DNA of 64,000 bases from Flavobacteria bacterium BBFL7 (GCA_000153385.1 CH672374.1:1004958-1068957); one strand, 5' to 3'; positions 33,067 through 42,726 are shown, counted from the first letter of the stretch. Numbers and translations: made by a program. The notes: generated by a model from the sequence alone, not told the origin.

Positions 33067-33944
33067 TGAGATATTTAATATATATAATCGTGGCTGCTGC
33101 CACGATAGTGTCATGTAAAGAAAAAAATATCGCACCACAAGAATGGCATTTTGAAAAAAATATACCATTAGATGGTATTAACCCGATAGGTATTGCCATG
33201 GATGGTAATGATATTTTTTTAAGTGATGGAGATCATAATCGCGTGGTAAAGATCAATGAAGATGGAAATATTCTATCCGAAATGCCAGGATTTGAAAGAC
33301 CTATGCATATCGAATTTGGAGAAGCAGATTTTGAAATCACAGATAAAGTAACTACTTCTTTACTTAAGGAAAGAGCTCTTTTCATACCAGAATATGGACG
33401 TGATTCCATCGCAGTAATGCGAGATAATAAATTGGATTACTTAGTACTACAAGATTCATTAGATGCTCCAGCAGCAATAAGTGTTTATAATAATGAAATT
33501 GCTATAGCAGATTTCTATTCTAACCGCATACTTTATTATAACAATAATCAATGGATTAACATAGGTACAGAAGGTAAAGAGCTAGGACAGCTCTACTACC
33601 CTACAGATGTACAAATTATGGAAAATTACATTTACGTAGCCGATGCTTATAACCATAGAGCTCAAGTATTTGATAAAACAGGTAAAGCCATAGCATTAAT
33701 AGGAGCTGATCAAAAAATAAATGCAGCAACTGGAATTTTTGTATCAGAAAATGAAATTTACCTTACTGATTTTGAAAATGGTCGTATTCTCATATTTGAT
33801 ATGAACTATAAACTCAAACAAATAATTGATACTGAAATTGATAAACCTACAGATATATTTGTGCAAGGTAAAGTTATGTATATAACAAACTATCGTAAAG
33901 GTCAATTGATAAAATACATACTAAAAGACATTGACCATGAATAA
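33066..33944 (+). CDS. NHL-repeat lipoprotein
   Basis: A 292-residue lipoprotein with signal MRYLIYIIVAAATIVSC, Cys17 being the lipid anchor. The mature part has repeated NHL beta-propeller blades, such as NPIGIAMDGNDIFLSDGDHN, YYPTDVQIMENYIYVADAYN and KPTDIFVQGKVMYITNYRKG. Such propellers are binding scaffolds, and the ligand here is unknown. It is translationally coupled to the double-HMA gene (one-base overlap) and overlaps the next gene by 8 bases. Confidence 0.78.
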   Translation: MRYLIYIIVAAATIVSCKEKNIAPQEWHFEKNIPLDGINPIGIAMDGNDIFLSDGDHNRVVKINEDGNILSEMPGFERPMHIEFGEADFEITDKVTTSLLKERALFIPEYGRDSIAVMRDNKLDYLVLQDSLDAPAAISVYNNEIAIADFYSNRILYYNNNQWINIGTEGKELGQLYYPTDVQIMENYIYVADAYNHRAQVFDKTGKAIALIGADQKINAATGIFVSENEIYLTDFENGRILIFDMNYKLKQIIDTEIDKPTDIFVQGKVMYITNYRKGQLIKYILKDIDHE

Positions 33945-34656
33945 GCTTTTTTTCTTTTCTGTAACATTGTTTTTAATACTATGTAGTTGTGAACATAAGA
34001 AGCAAACAGATTATAAAGTAAAGAATACTGGTGCTTTAATGAACATTATGTCTGGAAGACTAGATGCGACAGCGTCTCTAGATTCTATTCAAGATTTACC
34101 TCATCTCTATGCCCTAGGTGCTTTAGAAAATTTAAAAGGTGAAATTCAAGTATTCGATAGTAAGTCTTATGTAAGTACACAATCTGATGACAACCGTGTC
34201 ACTATAGAATCTCATTTTAATCATCAGGCAGCCTTATTAGTTTATGCGCAAGTTGAAAACTGGAATACAGCAATTGATCTTGATGGATTCTTTGATAACA
34301 ATCAATTAGAGCAGCAATTAGAAATACACGCTATAAAGAATGCCATGGATACAGAAAAACCATTTCCTTTTCTTTTAAAAGGTACTGTTGATTTATTAGA
34401 CTGGCATGTGATTAATTGGATAGATGGCGACCTAGTACACAATCATAAAAAACATAAAGAATCAGGTGCTTATGGTACGATTGAAAACCAAGAAGTAGAA
34501 ATTATAGGTTTTTATTCAAAAAAGCACAAAGCTGTATTTACTCATCACACAACTTTTTTACACATGCACTTTAGAACTATAAGTCCAACCGTTATCGCTG
34601 GTCACGTAGATGGATTAAAAGGTTCTAATTTATCACTCTATTTACCTAAAAAATGA
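33937..34656 (+). CDS. Acetolactate-decarboxylase-like lipoprotein
   Basis: The start is taken at ATG 33937 rather than the TTG at 33931, giving 239 residues. A lipoprotein signal MNKLFFFSVTLFLILCSC precedes a mature domain resembling alpha-acetolactate decarboxylase. The block LYALGALENLKGEIQVFDSK parallels the GTFxxLDGE region, and FLHMHFRTISPTVIAGHVDG carries the HxH...H zinc ligands (His209, His211, His223). Classical enzymes are cytosolic, so an exported lipid-anchored form in a metal operon probably has another substrate or role. It overlaps both neighbours (8 and 4 bases). Confidence 0.62.
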   Translation: MNKLFFFSVTLFLILCSCEHKKQTDYKVKNTGALMNIMSGRLDATASLDSIQDLPHLYALGALENLKGEIQVFDSKSYVSTQSDDNRVTIESHFNHQAALLVYAQVENWNTAIDLDGFFDNNQLEQQLEIHAIKNAMDTEKPFPFLLKGTVDLLDWHVINWIDGDLVHNHKKHKESGAYGTIENQEVEIIGFYSKKHKAVFTHHTTFLHMHFRTISPTVIAGHVDGLKGSNLSLYLPKK

Positions 34657-35381
34657 TGAAACATATTTACCACATAGAAGGCATGACGTGTAATGGTTGT
34701 CGTGCTGATGTTGAGAATAAATTAAATAACATTGATGATGTGGATCATGCAACTGTTACACTAGAAAATGAGCAGGCTGTGATAAACATGGCCTCTCATA
34801 TAAGTTTAGACACATTCCAGCATGCACTTAGTCCTAAGTATCATATAAGTCTGATAGAGGAAAAAAATGTATTTGAGAATTCCGCTTTCGCGAAAGCGGA
34901 ACCAAAACAATCAAAGTTGCAGCAACTGAAGCCTCTATTTTTAATTCTAGGGTATATCACAATTGCTACACTTTTATTGAACTATAGCAGAGAGAACTGG
35001 AATGAAGCGATGCTCGATTTTATGGGATTATTCTTTATTGTCTTTAGTTTTTTTAAAATACTGGACTTAAAAGGTTTTCCAGACAGTTTTAAAATGTACG
35101 ATCCACTAGCCAAATTAATTCCTGGATATGCTTGGGCATACCCATTTATAGAAACAGCGCTAGGTTTAATGTTTCTAATAAGATTTCAAGTTGACCTTGC
35201 GTTACTTATCACCTTAGTAGTCTTAAGCATTACAACTGGTGGCGTAACTAAAACCTTACTAGATAAGAAGTCCATTCAATGTGCATGTTTAGGAACGGCT
35301 TTAAAATTACCGATGACTGAGGCTACATTTATTGAAAATGCAATAATGATTATTATGGCTACAATAATGCTGATAAGCTAA
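34653..35381 (+). CDS. HMA domain fused to a MauE/DoxX-like membrane domain
   Basis: A 242-residue protein. An N-terminal HMA domain has the full metal site EGMTCNGCRADV (Cys13, Cys16), residues about 1-70. A linker (77-85, NSAFAKAEP) is translated from the dispersed palindrome. The rest has four membrane segments, starting LKPLFLILGYITIATLLL, with a conserved KKSIQCACLGTALKLP loop typical of MauE/DoxX-like proteins near HMA genes. It probably hands a metal or thiol electrons across the inner membrane. Its ATG overlaps the previous stop by 4 bases. It is the last gene of the operon and is followed by a terminator. Confidence 0.75.
   Translation: MMKHIYHIEGMTCNGCRADVENKLNNIDDVDHATVTLENEQAVINMASHISLDTFQHALSPKYHISLIEEKNVFENSAFAKAEPKQSKLQQLKPLFLILGYITIATLLLNYSRENWNEAMLDFMGLFFIVFSFFKILDLKGFPDSFKMYDPLAKLIPGYAWAYPFIETALGLMFLIRFQVDLALLITLVVLSITTGGVTKTLLDKKSIQCACLGTALKLPMTEATFIENAIMIIMATIMLIS
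34880..34901. repeat. Extended 22-bp palindrome (copy 8) in a linker
   Basis: The 16-bp core (34883-34898) is extended symmetrically to 22 bp, the longest copy in the window. It is read in frame as S-A-F-A-K-A-E between the HMA and membrane domains. Confidence 0.9.
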
Positions 35382-35395
35382 TATCATTTTAATTT

Positions 35396-35431
35396 AAAAA
35401 GCCCGAAATCAATAATGATTTCGGGCTTTTT
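35396..35431. terminator. Bidirectional terminator
   Basis: 15-bp arms around AAGCCCGAAATC / GATTTCGGGCTT with a 6-base loop, A-run before and T-run after, between the metal operon and the convergent hppD gene. Confidence 0.92.
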
Positions 35432-35450
35432 TATTTGATTTAAATAATAT

Positions 35451-36614
35451 TTATAAAGTACCTCTTCTCGCCTGTTGTCTTTCTATAGCCTCAAATAAAG
35501 CTTTAAAATTACCTACTCCAAAGGATTGGGCACCTTTACGCTGGATTACTTCAATAAACATGGTAGGTCTATCTAATACGTTATTAGTAAATAACTGTAA
35601 CAGGTAACCTTCATCATCTCTATCGATAAGAATACCGTGTTTTTTGAGCAGCTCGATATCTTCATCAATCTCACCTACTCGTTCTAAAATATCATCATAA
35701 TAAGTATCAGGAACATATAGAAACTCAACACCACGTTCTCTCATGGCACTTACTGTCGCAACTATATCATCAGTTGCTACAGCAATATGCTGAACACCAG
35801 GACCATTATAGAAATCTAAATATTCTTCTATTTGAGATTTCTTTTTTCCTTCAGCCGGTTCATTGATAGGGAATTTAACACGACCATTCCCATTGCTCAT
35901 CACCTTACTCATAAGAGCAGTATACTCTGTAGCGATATCATCGTCTGCAAAAGAAATGATTTGAGCAAACCCCATGACTTCACCATAGAACTTACACCAT
36001 TTATTCATTTCATCCCAACCTACATTTCCTACCATGTGGTCTATGAATTTTAGACCTACAGGCTCTGGATTGTAATGAGATTCCCATTTTTCAAATCCTG
36101 GTAAAAAGACACCGTTATAATTTTTACGTTCTACAAATATGTGGACCGTTTCTCCATACGTGTATATACCAGATCGAACGACTTCACCGAACTCATCTTT
36201 TTCTACCGTAGGTTCTAAATAAGGTTTTGCACCGCGTTTAGTCGTTTCTTCAAAAGCACTTCTAGCATCGTCCACCCATAAGGCTACTACTTTTACACCA
36301 TCGCCGTGAACATTGATATGCTCGTTGAGCTCACCACCTTTTTGTAGAGGTGAGGTTAAAACCAGTTTAATTTTACCTTGAGTTAATACATATGAAACGC
36401 GATCTGTAAGGCCTGTTTCTAATCCTGCATATGCAAATGATTGGAATCCAAATGCACTTTTATAATAATGCGCTGCTTGCTTTGCATTTCCTACATATAA
36501 CTCTACGTAGTCCGTACCTAATAATGGAAGAAAATCCTCGGCTTCACTGAAAAGTTTTTTAAGAGAATACTCTGTATTTGCTAGGTTTGTTAAGTTTTTT
36601 ATTTCTTTAGACAT
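35451..36614 (-). CDS. hppD: 4-Hydroxyphenylpyruvate dioxygenase
   Basis: A 387-residue Fe(II) dioxygenase making homogentisate in tyrosine breakdown. It has two VOC-fold halves. The iron ligands are in the second half: His193 (KFIDHMVGNV), His276 (GVQHIAVATDD) and Glu355 (TMFIEVIQR). The C-terminal GVGNFKALFEAIE gating helix is complete. It is monocistronic here with no homogentisate dioxygenase beside it, so the rest of the pathway lies elsewhere. Confidence 0.95.
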   Translation of the reverse strand: MSKEIKNLTNLANTEYSLKKLFSEAEDFLPLLGTDYVELYVGNAKQAAHYYKSAFGFQSFAYAGLETGLTDRVSYVLTQGKIKLVLTSPLQKGGELNEHINVHGDGVKVVALWVDDARSAFEETTKRGAKPYLEPTVEKDEFGEVVRSGIYTYGETVHIFVERKNYNGVFLPGFEKWESHYNPEPVGLKFIDHMVGNVGWDEMNKWCKFYGEVMGFAQIISFADDDIATEYTALMSKVMSNGNGRVKFPINEPAEGKKKSQIEEYLDFYNGPGVQHIAVATDDIVATVSAMRERGVEFLYVPDTYYDDILERVGEIDEDIELLKKHGILIDRDDEGYLLQLFTNNVLDRPTMFIEVIQRKGAQSFGVGNFKALFEAIERQQARRGTL

Positions 36615-36845
36615 AATAATTTTTAATTGTAAATAATGTAATAATAATTTGGGTATAGAGAACTTATATTATTACCACATTGCCCTTACATGAGTAGCTA
36701 TTTTATATGAATAATCGATCATTGTATCTAAAATTTAAAAACTAAAAAGTTACCTTTTAAGATGGCTAGGTAAATATACAGATTTGAATATAACTAATGT
36801 ATTGTGACGAGTTTTTTATGGTGAACACTTACAACCAGTCATAAA

Positions 36846-36872
36846 AAAAGCCGCTCAGAAAGAGCGGCTTTT
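36846..36872. terminator. Terminator after the OmpH/Skp gene
   Basis: 11-bp arms AAAAGCCGCTC and GAGCGGCTTTT with a 5-base loop, 20 bases downstream of the minus-strand gene. The upstream A-run gives a T-run on the minus strand. Confidence 0.9.
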
Positions 36873-36891
36873 AAATTATAAAATATGGTGA

Positions 36892-37380
36892 CTATAATCC
36901 CATTTCAGCTTTTACAGCTTCAGTAATATTTGCAGATTCTTCAGCAAATAAAACAGACCCTACCGACACAATCAGCTTAAATCCTTTTGCCTTAGCAACT
37001 TTTTCAATCGCAGCATTTAATTTATCATAAATTGGCTGCATTAATTCATTACGCTTTGTGGCTAATTTTAATTCGGCTCCTTGCTTTTCAGTATTTAATG
37101 AACCTTCTAATTGTTGAGCCATTTTAATAATCTCTTGTCTTCTTTCTTCTGTTACACCTTCAGACTGAGCCTCTTGTTGTAAAGCTTGAAATCTAGCATT
37201 AGCATTATTTTCTGCCTTAGTGATATCTGCTTGAAGATTACTGGTGTAATTTTTCAATTGAGTTTCTGCAGCACTAACTTCTGGCATTTTAGACATTAAG
37301 AATTCTGCATCAACATATCCTGTTTGTGCAAATGTGAAAGATGAAGCTACTAAAGCTACTAGTAATAATAATTTTTTCAT
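36892..37380 (-). CDS. OmpH/Skp-family periplasmic chaperone
   Basis: A 162-residue exported protein with signal peptide MKKLLLLVALVASSFTFAQT. The mature part starts GYVDAEFLMSKMPEVSAAET, which matches the OmpH/Skp entry strand. A long coiled coil (NLQADITKAENNANARFQAL and onward, about 45-110) forms the grasping helices, and the terminal KGFKLIVSVGSVLFAEESAN is also typical. It holds unfolded outer-membrane proteins in the periplasm. Single gene with its own terminator. Confidence 0.88.
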   Translation of the reverse strand: MKKLLLLVALVASSFTFAQTGYVDAEFLMSKMPEVSAAETQLKNYTSNLQADITKAENNANARFQALQQEAQSEGVTEERRQEIIKMAQQLEGSLNTEKQGAELKLATKRNELMQPIYDKLNAAIEKVAKAKGFKLIVSVGSVLFAEESANITEAVKAEMGL

Positions 37381-37471
37381 GATTGTATTTTAACGGGCAC
37401 AAGATAATTAAAATGTTCCCTATTGTTTATATAAATTTCAAATTCCAATAACTAAGCCAAAGTTATTAAGA

Positions 37472-40087
37472 TTACCTTTTTACCGCAAAAAAACCAGTTT
37501 GCTCTTTTGAGACATTATCGACATCATATTGTAATAAGTACCAGTAAGTACTCGATGGTAAAGGGTTACCATTATAGGTAGCATCCCAACCTATTCCATC
37601 CGGCGAGAGTTGCTTTAATAGTTTTCCATAACGATCAAAAATATAAATACCTGTTACATTAACATCTGCACTATTGATATCTATTCTCCAAAAATCGTGA
37701 TAACCGTCATTATTTGGTGTCATGTAATCTGGTATAATAAACATAGGTTCTTCTGGCTCAGGTATGATAATTGTCGGGTTAATCGTCAATTCAAAACTCA
37801 CTTCATCATCACAGCCTGATGTATTCACATCATAGACATATAATGTAACAGGATAAGTTGTAAAGTCAGTTATGTCAATTACATCACCAGTATTATATGA
37901 AATACCTAGTCCATTACTTTGAGTGAAAAATTGTTGATTACCGCTTAAGTTATTTCCACCTATACTAGGTAAAACATAAGTACCTGTTGCTGTTTGAGCT
38001 CCTATAGGATTTAATTCTGGGTTAGGAATAACATTAATTGTAATTGTTTCTGTTATAGAGTTATTAGTACTTAAACCACTATCTGTAACAGTACATTCGT
38101 ATATAGTAGTGACAAGTGGCGTGGCTGTTAAAGTCATAGCATTAGATAAAATCGTAGTCGTTCCTTGCTCTTGCCATTCATAACTGTATGTTCCTTGAGG
38201 AGTGGTCGGACTCACAATAGCGGTTAAAGTTGTTGATTCACCAGAACAAAAATTATTACTAGTAGAGTTAAGTACTAAACCTAACATAGGCGGATCCATG
38301 ATACCTAAAATAAAACTTTCCTCATCACTACAACTTCCGTTATCATCATAAATATATAAAGCTATAGGTAATACTGCAAAATCTGCAGATGTAACTATAT
38401 CACCAGGATTATACATCGTACCGTTTCCATTAGGTTGTGTATAATATGCCTCTCCACCGGTTAATCCAGTTCCCGTAATCGCAGGAAAAGTGAAACTACC
38501 CGTTACATTTTGATCCATTAAATCATCAATATCAATGACCGGCAACACATTAAAGTCTGTCATATCAAACCCCATATCCGTACCATTCTCAACACCAGAA
38601 TCATTGACGGTAACTGAAACCGTAGTCGCAGCATTTACAGTTACTGTAATGGACGCTGTATTAGGGTAACTTGATCCTTGGGTATCGGCCCAATTAAAGG
38701 TATAATTACCAAAAGCCGTGGCAGGAACTGGTGTTGCAGTTAATGTGACCATTTCACCAGCACATACATCTTGAATTCCACCTGGACTAATTGTCACTTG
38801 CACATCTACAAACTCAATATCAAACTGCTCTATAAGTTCACATCCATTTGAGTCTATACCGTAGACATATATCGTTGCTGGATTAGTCATAAATAAAGCA
38901 GGATCTATTACATCTCCAGTATCCCATGGCGTTCCTGTATGGGCTGCATTATCATAAAAACCAGTATTTGCAGGAATATTAGTCCCAGTTATTGCAGGTA
39001 ATGTATAATTACTATGCGCAATAACATTTGCAATAGGATTCCACGATGGTTGAGGATTTACAGTGACTGTAATACTAGAAGTCGCTATATTATCTGGAGC
39101 GACACGCCCAGAATCTGTAATAGTACATTCATATATTGTAGTCGAATTAATATTAATAGGTAAAGTAGCACTAGTACCTACTACACCTGCTTGACCTTGT
39201 ATGCTCCATTCATAAGAATATACGCCTAATGGCGTTAAAGGATCTGCTGTGGTACTTAGAATTGTATTAGCATTTTGACAATATTCTGGAGCGGCGTTTC
39301 CGTTTGAATCTTCTATTTCTAAACTAATAGAACAAATAACATCAGAAGCGACCTCAGCAGCACCAAATATATCTGAACTCACTAAATTAGGGCAATTTGC
39401 AGTAGTTTGTGCTGTGTTAATATCAACAAAACGTGTATCATTACCGCCAGTGGCTACTAATTCAAAAGTTGGATTAATGGCACATGGATTTGCACTTATG
39501 ATTGTAACTACCCCAAAAACATTATTAAAACCAGACACACTAGGAATGGTTCCTACTAGACTAGAGTTACTTGGATTTGCCACATCGATAAGAACAAGAT
39601 CATTACCGTCTGCACTTAAGTACAGATTACCATTAAAATAAGTTAAGTCTCCTGCACTAGGAAAACCCGTATCTCCTATAAAAGTAGCCGTCATACTAGC
39701 TATATCAAACCTAAATAGTCCACCAGGCGAGTTAGTATGAACACCTAATAAGGTTCCAGGTCCTTCTTTAACTAGCGAATCCACTCTAAAATTTCCAGTA
39801 AACCCAACAATATTTAAAGTACCTAAGGATGTTACAGATCCATTAGACACGTTAATCAAAAATAGTTCATCATTTCGTATTCCATAAAGGGTATCATCCG
39901 TATCACCTTGTGCTATATCAAAAAATGAAGAAGTATGACTTGCAACTGTTGTAGATGTACAACTTCCTAAATCAGCTAGGACAATATCACCATTTGCAAG
40001 ACACAAATAAGAAGAATTTACAGATTGCGCTTTCGCGAAAGCGAAAATAAACAAACATAACAGGCTTAAAATCAGATGCTTTTTCAA
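37472..40087 (-). CDS. Large secreted protein with gliding-type (CHU_C) C-terminal domain
   Basis: An 871-residue protein. Signal peptide MKKHLILSLLCLFIFAFAKA with cleavage before QSV. The N-terminal third is a propeller-like module (NGDIVLADLGSCT, TDDTLYGIRNDEL). The middle has three or four PKD/Ig-like repeats with alternating CxxxxxTLTA and YVYGIDSNGC patterns. The end has TPNNDGYHDFWRID, IFDRYGKLLKQLSP and GNPLPSSTYWYLL, the type B CTD used for type IX secretion. It is probably an adhesin on the cell surface or released. The AFAKA of its signal peptide comes from the palindrome at 40028. Confidence 0.85.
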   Translation of the reverse strand: MKKHLILSLLCLFIFAFAKAQSVNSSYLCLANGDIVLADLGSCTSTTVASHTSSFFDIAQGDTDDTLYGIRNDELFLINVSNGSVTSLGTLNIVGFTGNFRVDSLVKEGPGTLLGVHTNSPGGLFRFDIASMTATFIGDTGFPSAGDLTYFNGNLYLSADGNDLVLIDVANPSNSSLVGTIPSVSGFNNVFGVVTIISANPCAINPTFELVATGGNDTRFVDINTAQTTANCPNLVSSDIFGAAEVASDVICSISLEIEDSNGNAAPEYCQNANTILSTTADPLTPLGVYSYEWSIQGQAGVVGTSATLPININSTTIYECTITDSGRVAPDNIATSSITVTVNPQPSWNPIANVIAHSNYTLPAITGTNIPANTGFYDNAAHTGTPWDTGDVIDPALFMTNPATIYVYGIDSNGCELIEQFDIEFVDVQVTISPGGIQDVCAGEMVTLTATPVPATAFGNYTFNWADTQGSSYPNTASITVTVNAATTVSVTVNDSGVENGTDMGFDMTDFNVLPVIDIDDLMDQNVTGSFTFPAITGTGLTGGEAYYTQPNGNGTMYNPGDIVTSADFAVLPIALYIYDDNGSCSDEESFILGIMDPPMLGLVLNSTSNNFCSGESTTLTAIVSPTTPQGTYSYEWQEQGTTTILSNAMTLTATPLVTTIYECTVTDSGLSTNNSITETITINVIPNPELNPIGAQTATGTYVLPSIGGNNLSGNQQFFTQSNGLGISYNTGDVIDITDFTTYPVTLYVYDVNTSGCDDEVSFELTINPTIIIPEPEEPMFIIPDYMTPNNDGYHDFWRIDINSADVNVTGIYIFDRYGKLLKQLSPDGIGWDATYNGNPLPSSTYWYLLQYDVDNVSKEQTGFFAVKR
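40028..40043. repeat. 16-bp palindrome (copy 9) in a signal peptide
   Basis: A perfect CGCTTTCGCGAAAGCG is read on the minus strand as F-A-F-A-K-A directly before the predicted cleavage site. Confidence 0.9.
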
Positions 40088-40104
40088 GTAGGGAAATTTT
40101 AGCG

Positions 40105-40112
40105 CAAAAATA
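40105..40112 (-). promoter_or_regulatory. -7 element of the CHU_C protein gene
   Basis: The minus strand reads TATTTTTG, 17 bases before the ATG. Confidence 0.5.
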
Positions 40113-40223
40113 TAATAATTATTTACTCTGTACTGACTTAAGGTTAGATTATAGTTAGTTAATCGTTAAAAGACTGATTCTTTTCTTACACTAAACTATC
40201 TTGCATAACAAAATAACTTTTAC

Positions 40224-41120
40224 ATGAAAAACTTTTTATACTTTATTGCCTTACTATCAGGCTATTGTGCAACAGCACAATATGAAATTGTTTACAACCT
40301 TGAAAAAGGTAAATCATATCCACAAAATCAAGTTGTCACTAGTGAGCAACATCAAGTAATTAATGGTATGCCACAAGACATTACAACTATAATTACAACT
40401 GAATCAGATTATGTCGTGACAGATTTCAAAGACGAAATCTACTATTTAGACATCGTAGTAAAAAAAATGTCTACTGAAACGAAATCTCCTATGGGAACAG
40501 AAATAATATCTTCCGATGGTCCTGAATCGAATGCAATGAACACTATTTTTAAAAATATGATTAAGGAACCTATTAAAATGACTATGAATAAACATGGTGA
40601 GATTTTAAGTTTTGACAATAGTGCACAAATAGAAGGATTAACAGATGATGTAGAAATGCCACAAATGCAATTATTACAAGTTGAGGCCGCTTTAAAAAAA
40701 GAAATGAGTATTGAAAAACAAACTTCTAATTATGAACAACTAACTACTATTTTACCTAAAGATAAAGTAGCTATAGGTGATTCATGGAATCAAACGATTA
40801 CGGTTAATTCTATAGCTGCATTTGAGGCAACTAGTAGTTTTCAATTAAAAGAAGTAAATGAAGAATCTTACATTATCAGTTCCAATGCTATTTTAAAAAC
40901 TCCAGATGACGCAAGTACAAGTCTTAATGGCATGAAAGCTACATATACTCTTTCTGGCCCAAGTTCTGGGACTTATACAATTGATAAAAAAACAGGATGG
41001 ATTACAACAGCATCATTACGTCAGGAATTAGAAGGAGATATTATTATCGAAAAATCTGAAATGATGCCTCAAGAAATGAAGATGACAATGAAGACAGAAA
41101 CTACTACTATAATTAACTAG
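40224..41120 (+). CDS. DUF6263-like exported protein
   Basis: A 298-residue exported protein with signal peptide MKNFLYFIALLSGYCATAQY. The mature part is predicted all-beta, with Thr/Glu-rich strands such as QDITTIITTESDYVVTDFKD and SGPSSGTYTIDKKTGWITTA. The layout, including a GDSWNQTITVN mid-segment, is like DUF6263 proteins common in Bacteroidota. Function unknown; probably periplasmic or on the surface. It is divergent from the CHU_C protein gene and followed by a terminator. Confidence 0.65.
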   Translation: MKNFLYFIALLSGYCATAQYEIVYNLEKGKSYPQNQVVTSEQHQVINGMPQDITTIITTESDYVVTDFKDEIYYLDIVVKKMSTETKSPMGTEIISSDGPESNAMNTIFKNMIKEPIKMTMNKHGEILSFDNSAQIEGLTDDVEMPQMQLLQVEAALKKEMSIEKQTSNYEQLTTILPKDKVAIGDSWNQTITVNSIAAFEATSSFQLKEVNEESYIISSNAILKTPDDASTSLNGMKATYTLSGPSSGTYTIDKKTGWITTASLRQELEGDIIIEKSEMMPQEMKMTMKTETTTIIN

Positions 41121-41133
41121 CTATAAAACTTAA

Positions 41134-41167
41134 AAAGCCCATTGAGCTAACAGAATCAATGGGCTTT
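41134..41167. terminator. Bidirectional terminator
   Basis: 12-bp arms AAAGCCCATTGA (41134-41145) and TCAATGGGCTTT (41156-41167) between convergent genes. Confidence 0.88.
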
Positions 41168-41174
41168 ATTTACA

Positions 41175-42524
41175 TTATTTTTTCCTGCGACGATTTGCAT
41201 TTTTATCACCGCGTGTTTTAGGTTTCTTATATTTTTTTGCAATTTCTCTACGATAACTACCTCCTAGATTAACTTTTTTATTCTTTTCACTCTTCTCATG
41301 AAAGGAGGCACCACGTTCTTCTTCTATTACCTTATGCGGATTGAATAATTCACGCACCACAGGTTTTTCTTCAGGAGTTTTTTGATTAGATACCTCAACT
41401 TCTTCTGGAAAAGGAATTTCTGGTATTTTATAATCCATTAAAGCTTCAATAGCTATTTTATCTTCTTTTTCTTTTTCAGTGTAGAATAAAATAGTTTTTC
41501 CTTTTTCCTCGGCACGACCACTACGACCTATACGATGCATGTAGTTTTCAGGAAAAGAAGGAACATCAATATTAATAACATGGGATATTTTTTCTAAATC
41601 TAATCCACGAGCCATAACATCTGTCGCAATCAATATTCTTCGTTCACCTGTATCAAATAATTCTATAGAACGCAATCTATAATTTTGCGTTTTATTGGAG
41701 TGTATAACTGCAATTTCATCACCATATCGTTCTAACATATAATCTTGTAAACGATCTGCGCTTTTCTTATTCCCTACAAAGACGAGTACTTTTTTAAATT
41801 CTTCTACATCTGTAAGTAAGTCCATTAACAGGTTAGCCTTAGTATAAAAATTTTCTACTGGATAACAAGTTTGTTCAATATTCTCCAACCGCGTACCACT
41901 TACAGCTACAGAAACTTTCTCAGGATTAAAAAAGTATGATTTTATAAAGTCTTCAATTTGATCAGTCATAGTCGCACTGAACATTATATTCTGGCGCTTT
42001 TTAGGTAAATGATCAAAAATATTTGTCAACTGAAATCTAAATCCTAGGTCGAGCATTACGTCAACCTCATCTATTACAATTTTCTTACAATATTTTAGTC
42101 GTACTGTTTGTGCAACGATTAAATCATATAAACGTCCTGGAGTGGCAACTATGATGTCGACTCCATCAGTTACAGCTTTCTTTTGTGTATTTATATTAGT
42201 ACCGCCATACACGCCTAATACTCTAATATTGATGTAAGCTGCATAAGCTTCTATTTGCTCTACTACTTGTACTACAAGTTCCCTTGTAGGTACTAAAACA
42301 AGAATTCTAGGATCAAGAGTTTCGGCATATTTCAATTCATGAAGTAAAGGCAACATATATCCTAATGTTTTACCTGTACCTGTTTGTGCGATACCTATCA
42401 TATCTCTACCCGATAAAATTACCGGAAAAGCTTGCTCTTGTATAGGTGTCATTGTGGTAAACCCTAAATCATTAAGGCCATTGCGCAATGGCGTACCTAG
42501 ATTTAGTTCCTCAAAATTCTTCAT
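41175..42524 (-). CDS. DEAD-box RNA helicase (DEVD variant)
   Basis: A 449-residue ATP-dependent RNA helicase. The Q motif (FTTMTPIQEQAF, 22-33), Walker A AQTGTGKT (46-53), SAT (FSATM), and motif VI HRIGRSGR are all present. Motif II is DEVD (152-155) instead of DEAD, a variant seen in some flavobacterial helicases. The C-terminus is strongly basic (YRREIAKKYKKPKTRGDKNA), probably for RNA binding. Likely role in ribosome assembly or cold adaptation. A consensus -7 element TACCTTTG lies 14 bases upstream of the start. Confidence 0.9.
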   Translation of the reverse strand: MKNFEELNLGTPLRNGLNDLGFTTMTPIQEQAFPVILSGRDMIGIAQTGTGKTLGYMLPLLHELKYAETLDPRILVLVPTRELVVQVVEQIEAYAAYINIRVLGVYGGTNINTQKKAVTDGVDIIVATPGRLYDLIVAQTVRLKYCKKIVIDEVDVMLDLGFRFQLTNIFDHLPKKRQNIMFSATMTDQIEDFIKSYFFNPEKVSVAVSGTRLENIEQTCYPVENFYTKANLLMDLLTDVEEFKKVLVFVGNKKSADRLQDYMLERYGDEIAVIHSNKTQNYRLRSIELFDTGERRILIATDVMARGLDLEKISHVINIDVPSFPENYMHRIGRSGRAEEKGKTILFYTEKEKEDKIAIEALMDYKIPEIPFPEEVEVSNQKTPEEKPVVRELFNPHKVIEEERGASFHEKSEKNKKVNLGGSYRREIAKKYKKPKTRGDKNANRRRKK

Positions 42525-42538
42525 GAAAATGATTTTTG

Positions 42539-42546
42539 CAAAGGTA
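42539..42546 (-). promoter_or_regulatory. -7 element of the DEAD-box helicase gene
   Basis: The minus strand reads TACCTTTG, an exact TAnnTTTG, 14 bases upstream of the ATG. Confidence 0.55.
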
Positions 42547-42726
42547 GTTGAATTGATTAAGGTACGACGTTGTTAAATCATTGGTTTTTGGGGTAATTGA
42601 TAGAGAAGCTATTCACTTATTAAAAAGCTAAACGTCATTTATCGACCAAATCTTTTCTACAACTCTATTAATATTGGAAGTGTATTGCAAAGATCATATA
42701 CTGCGATTTAAGTTCAATTACTACCG

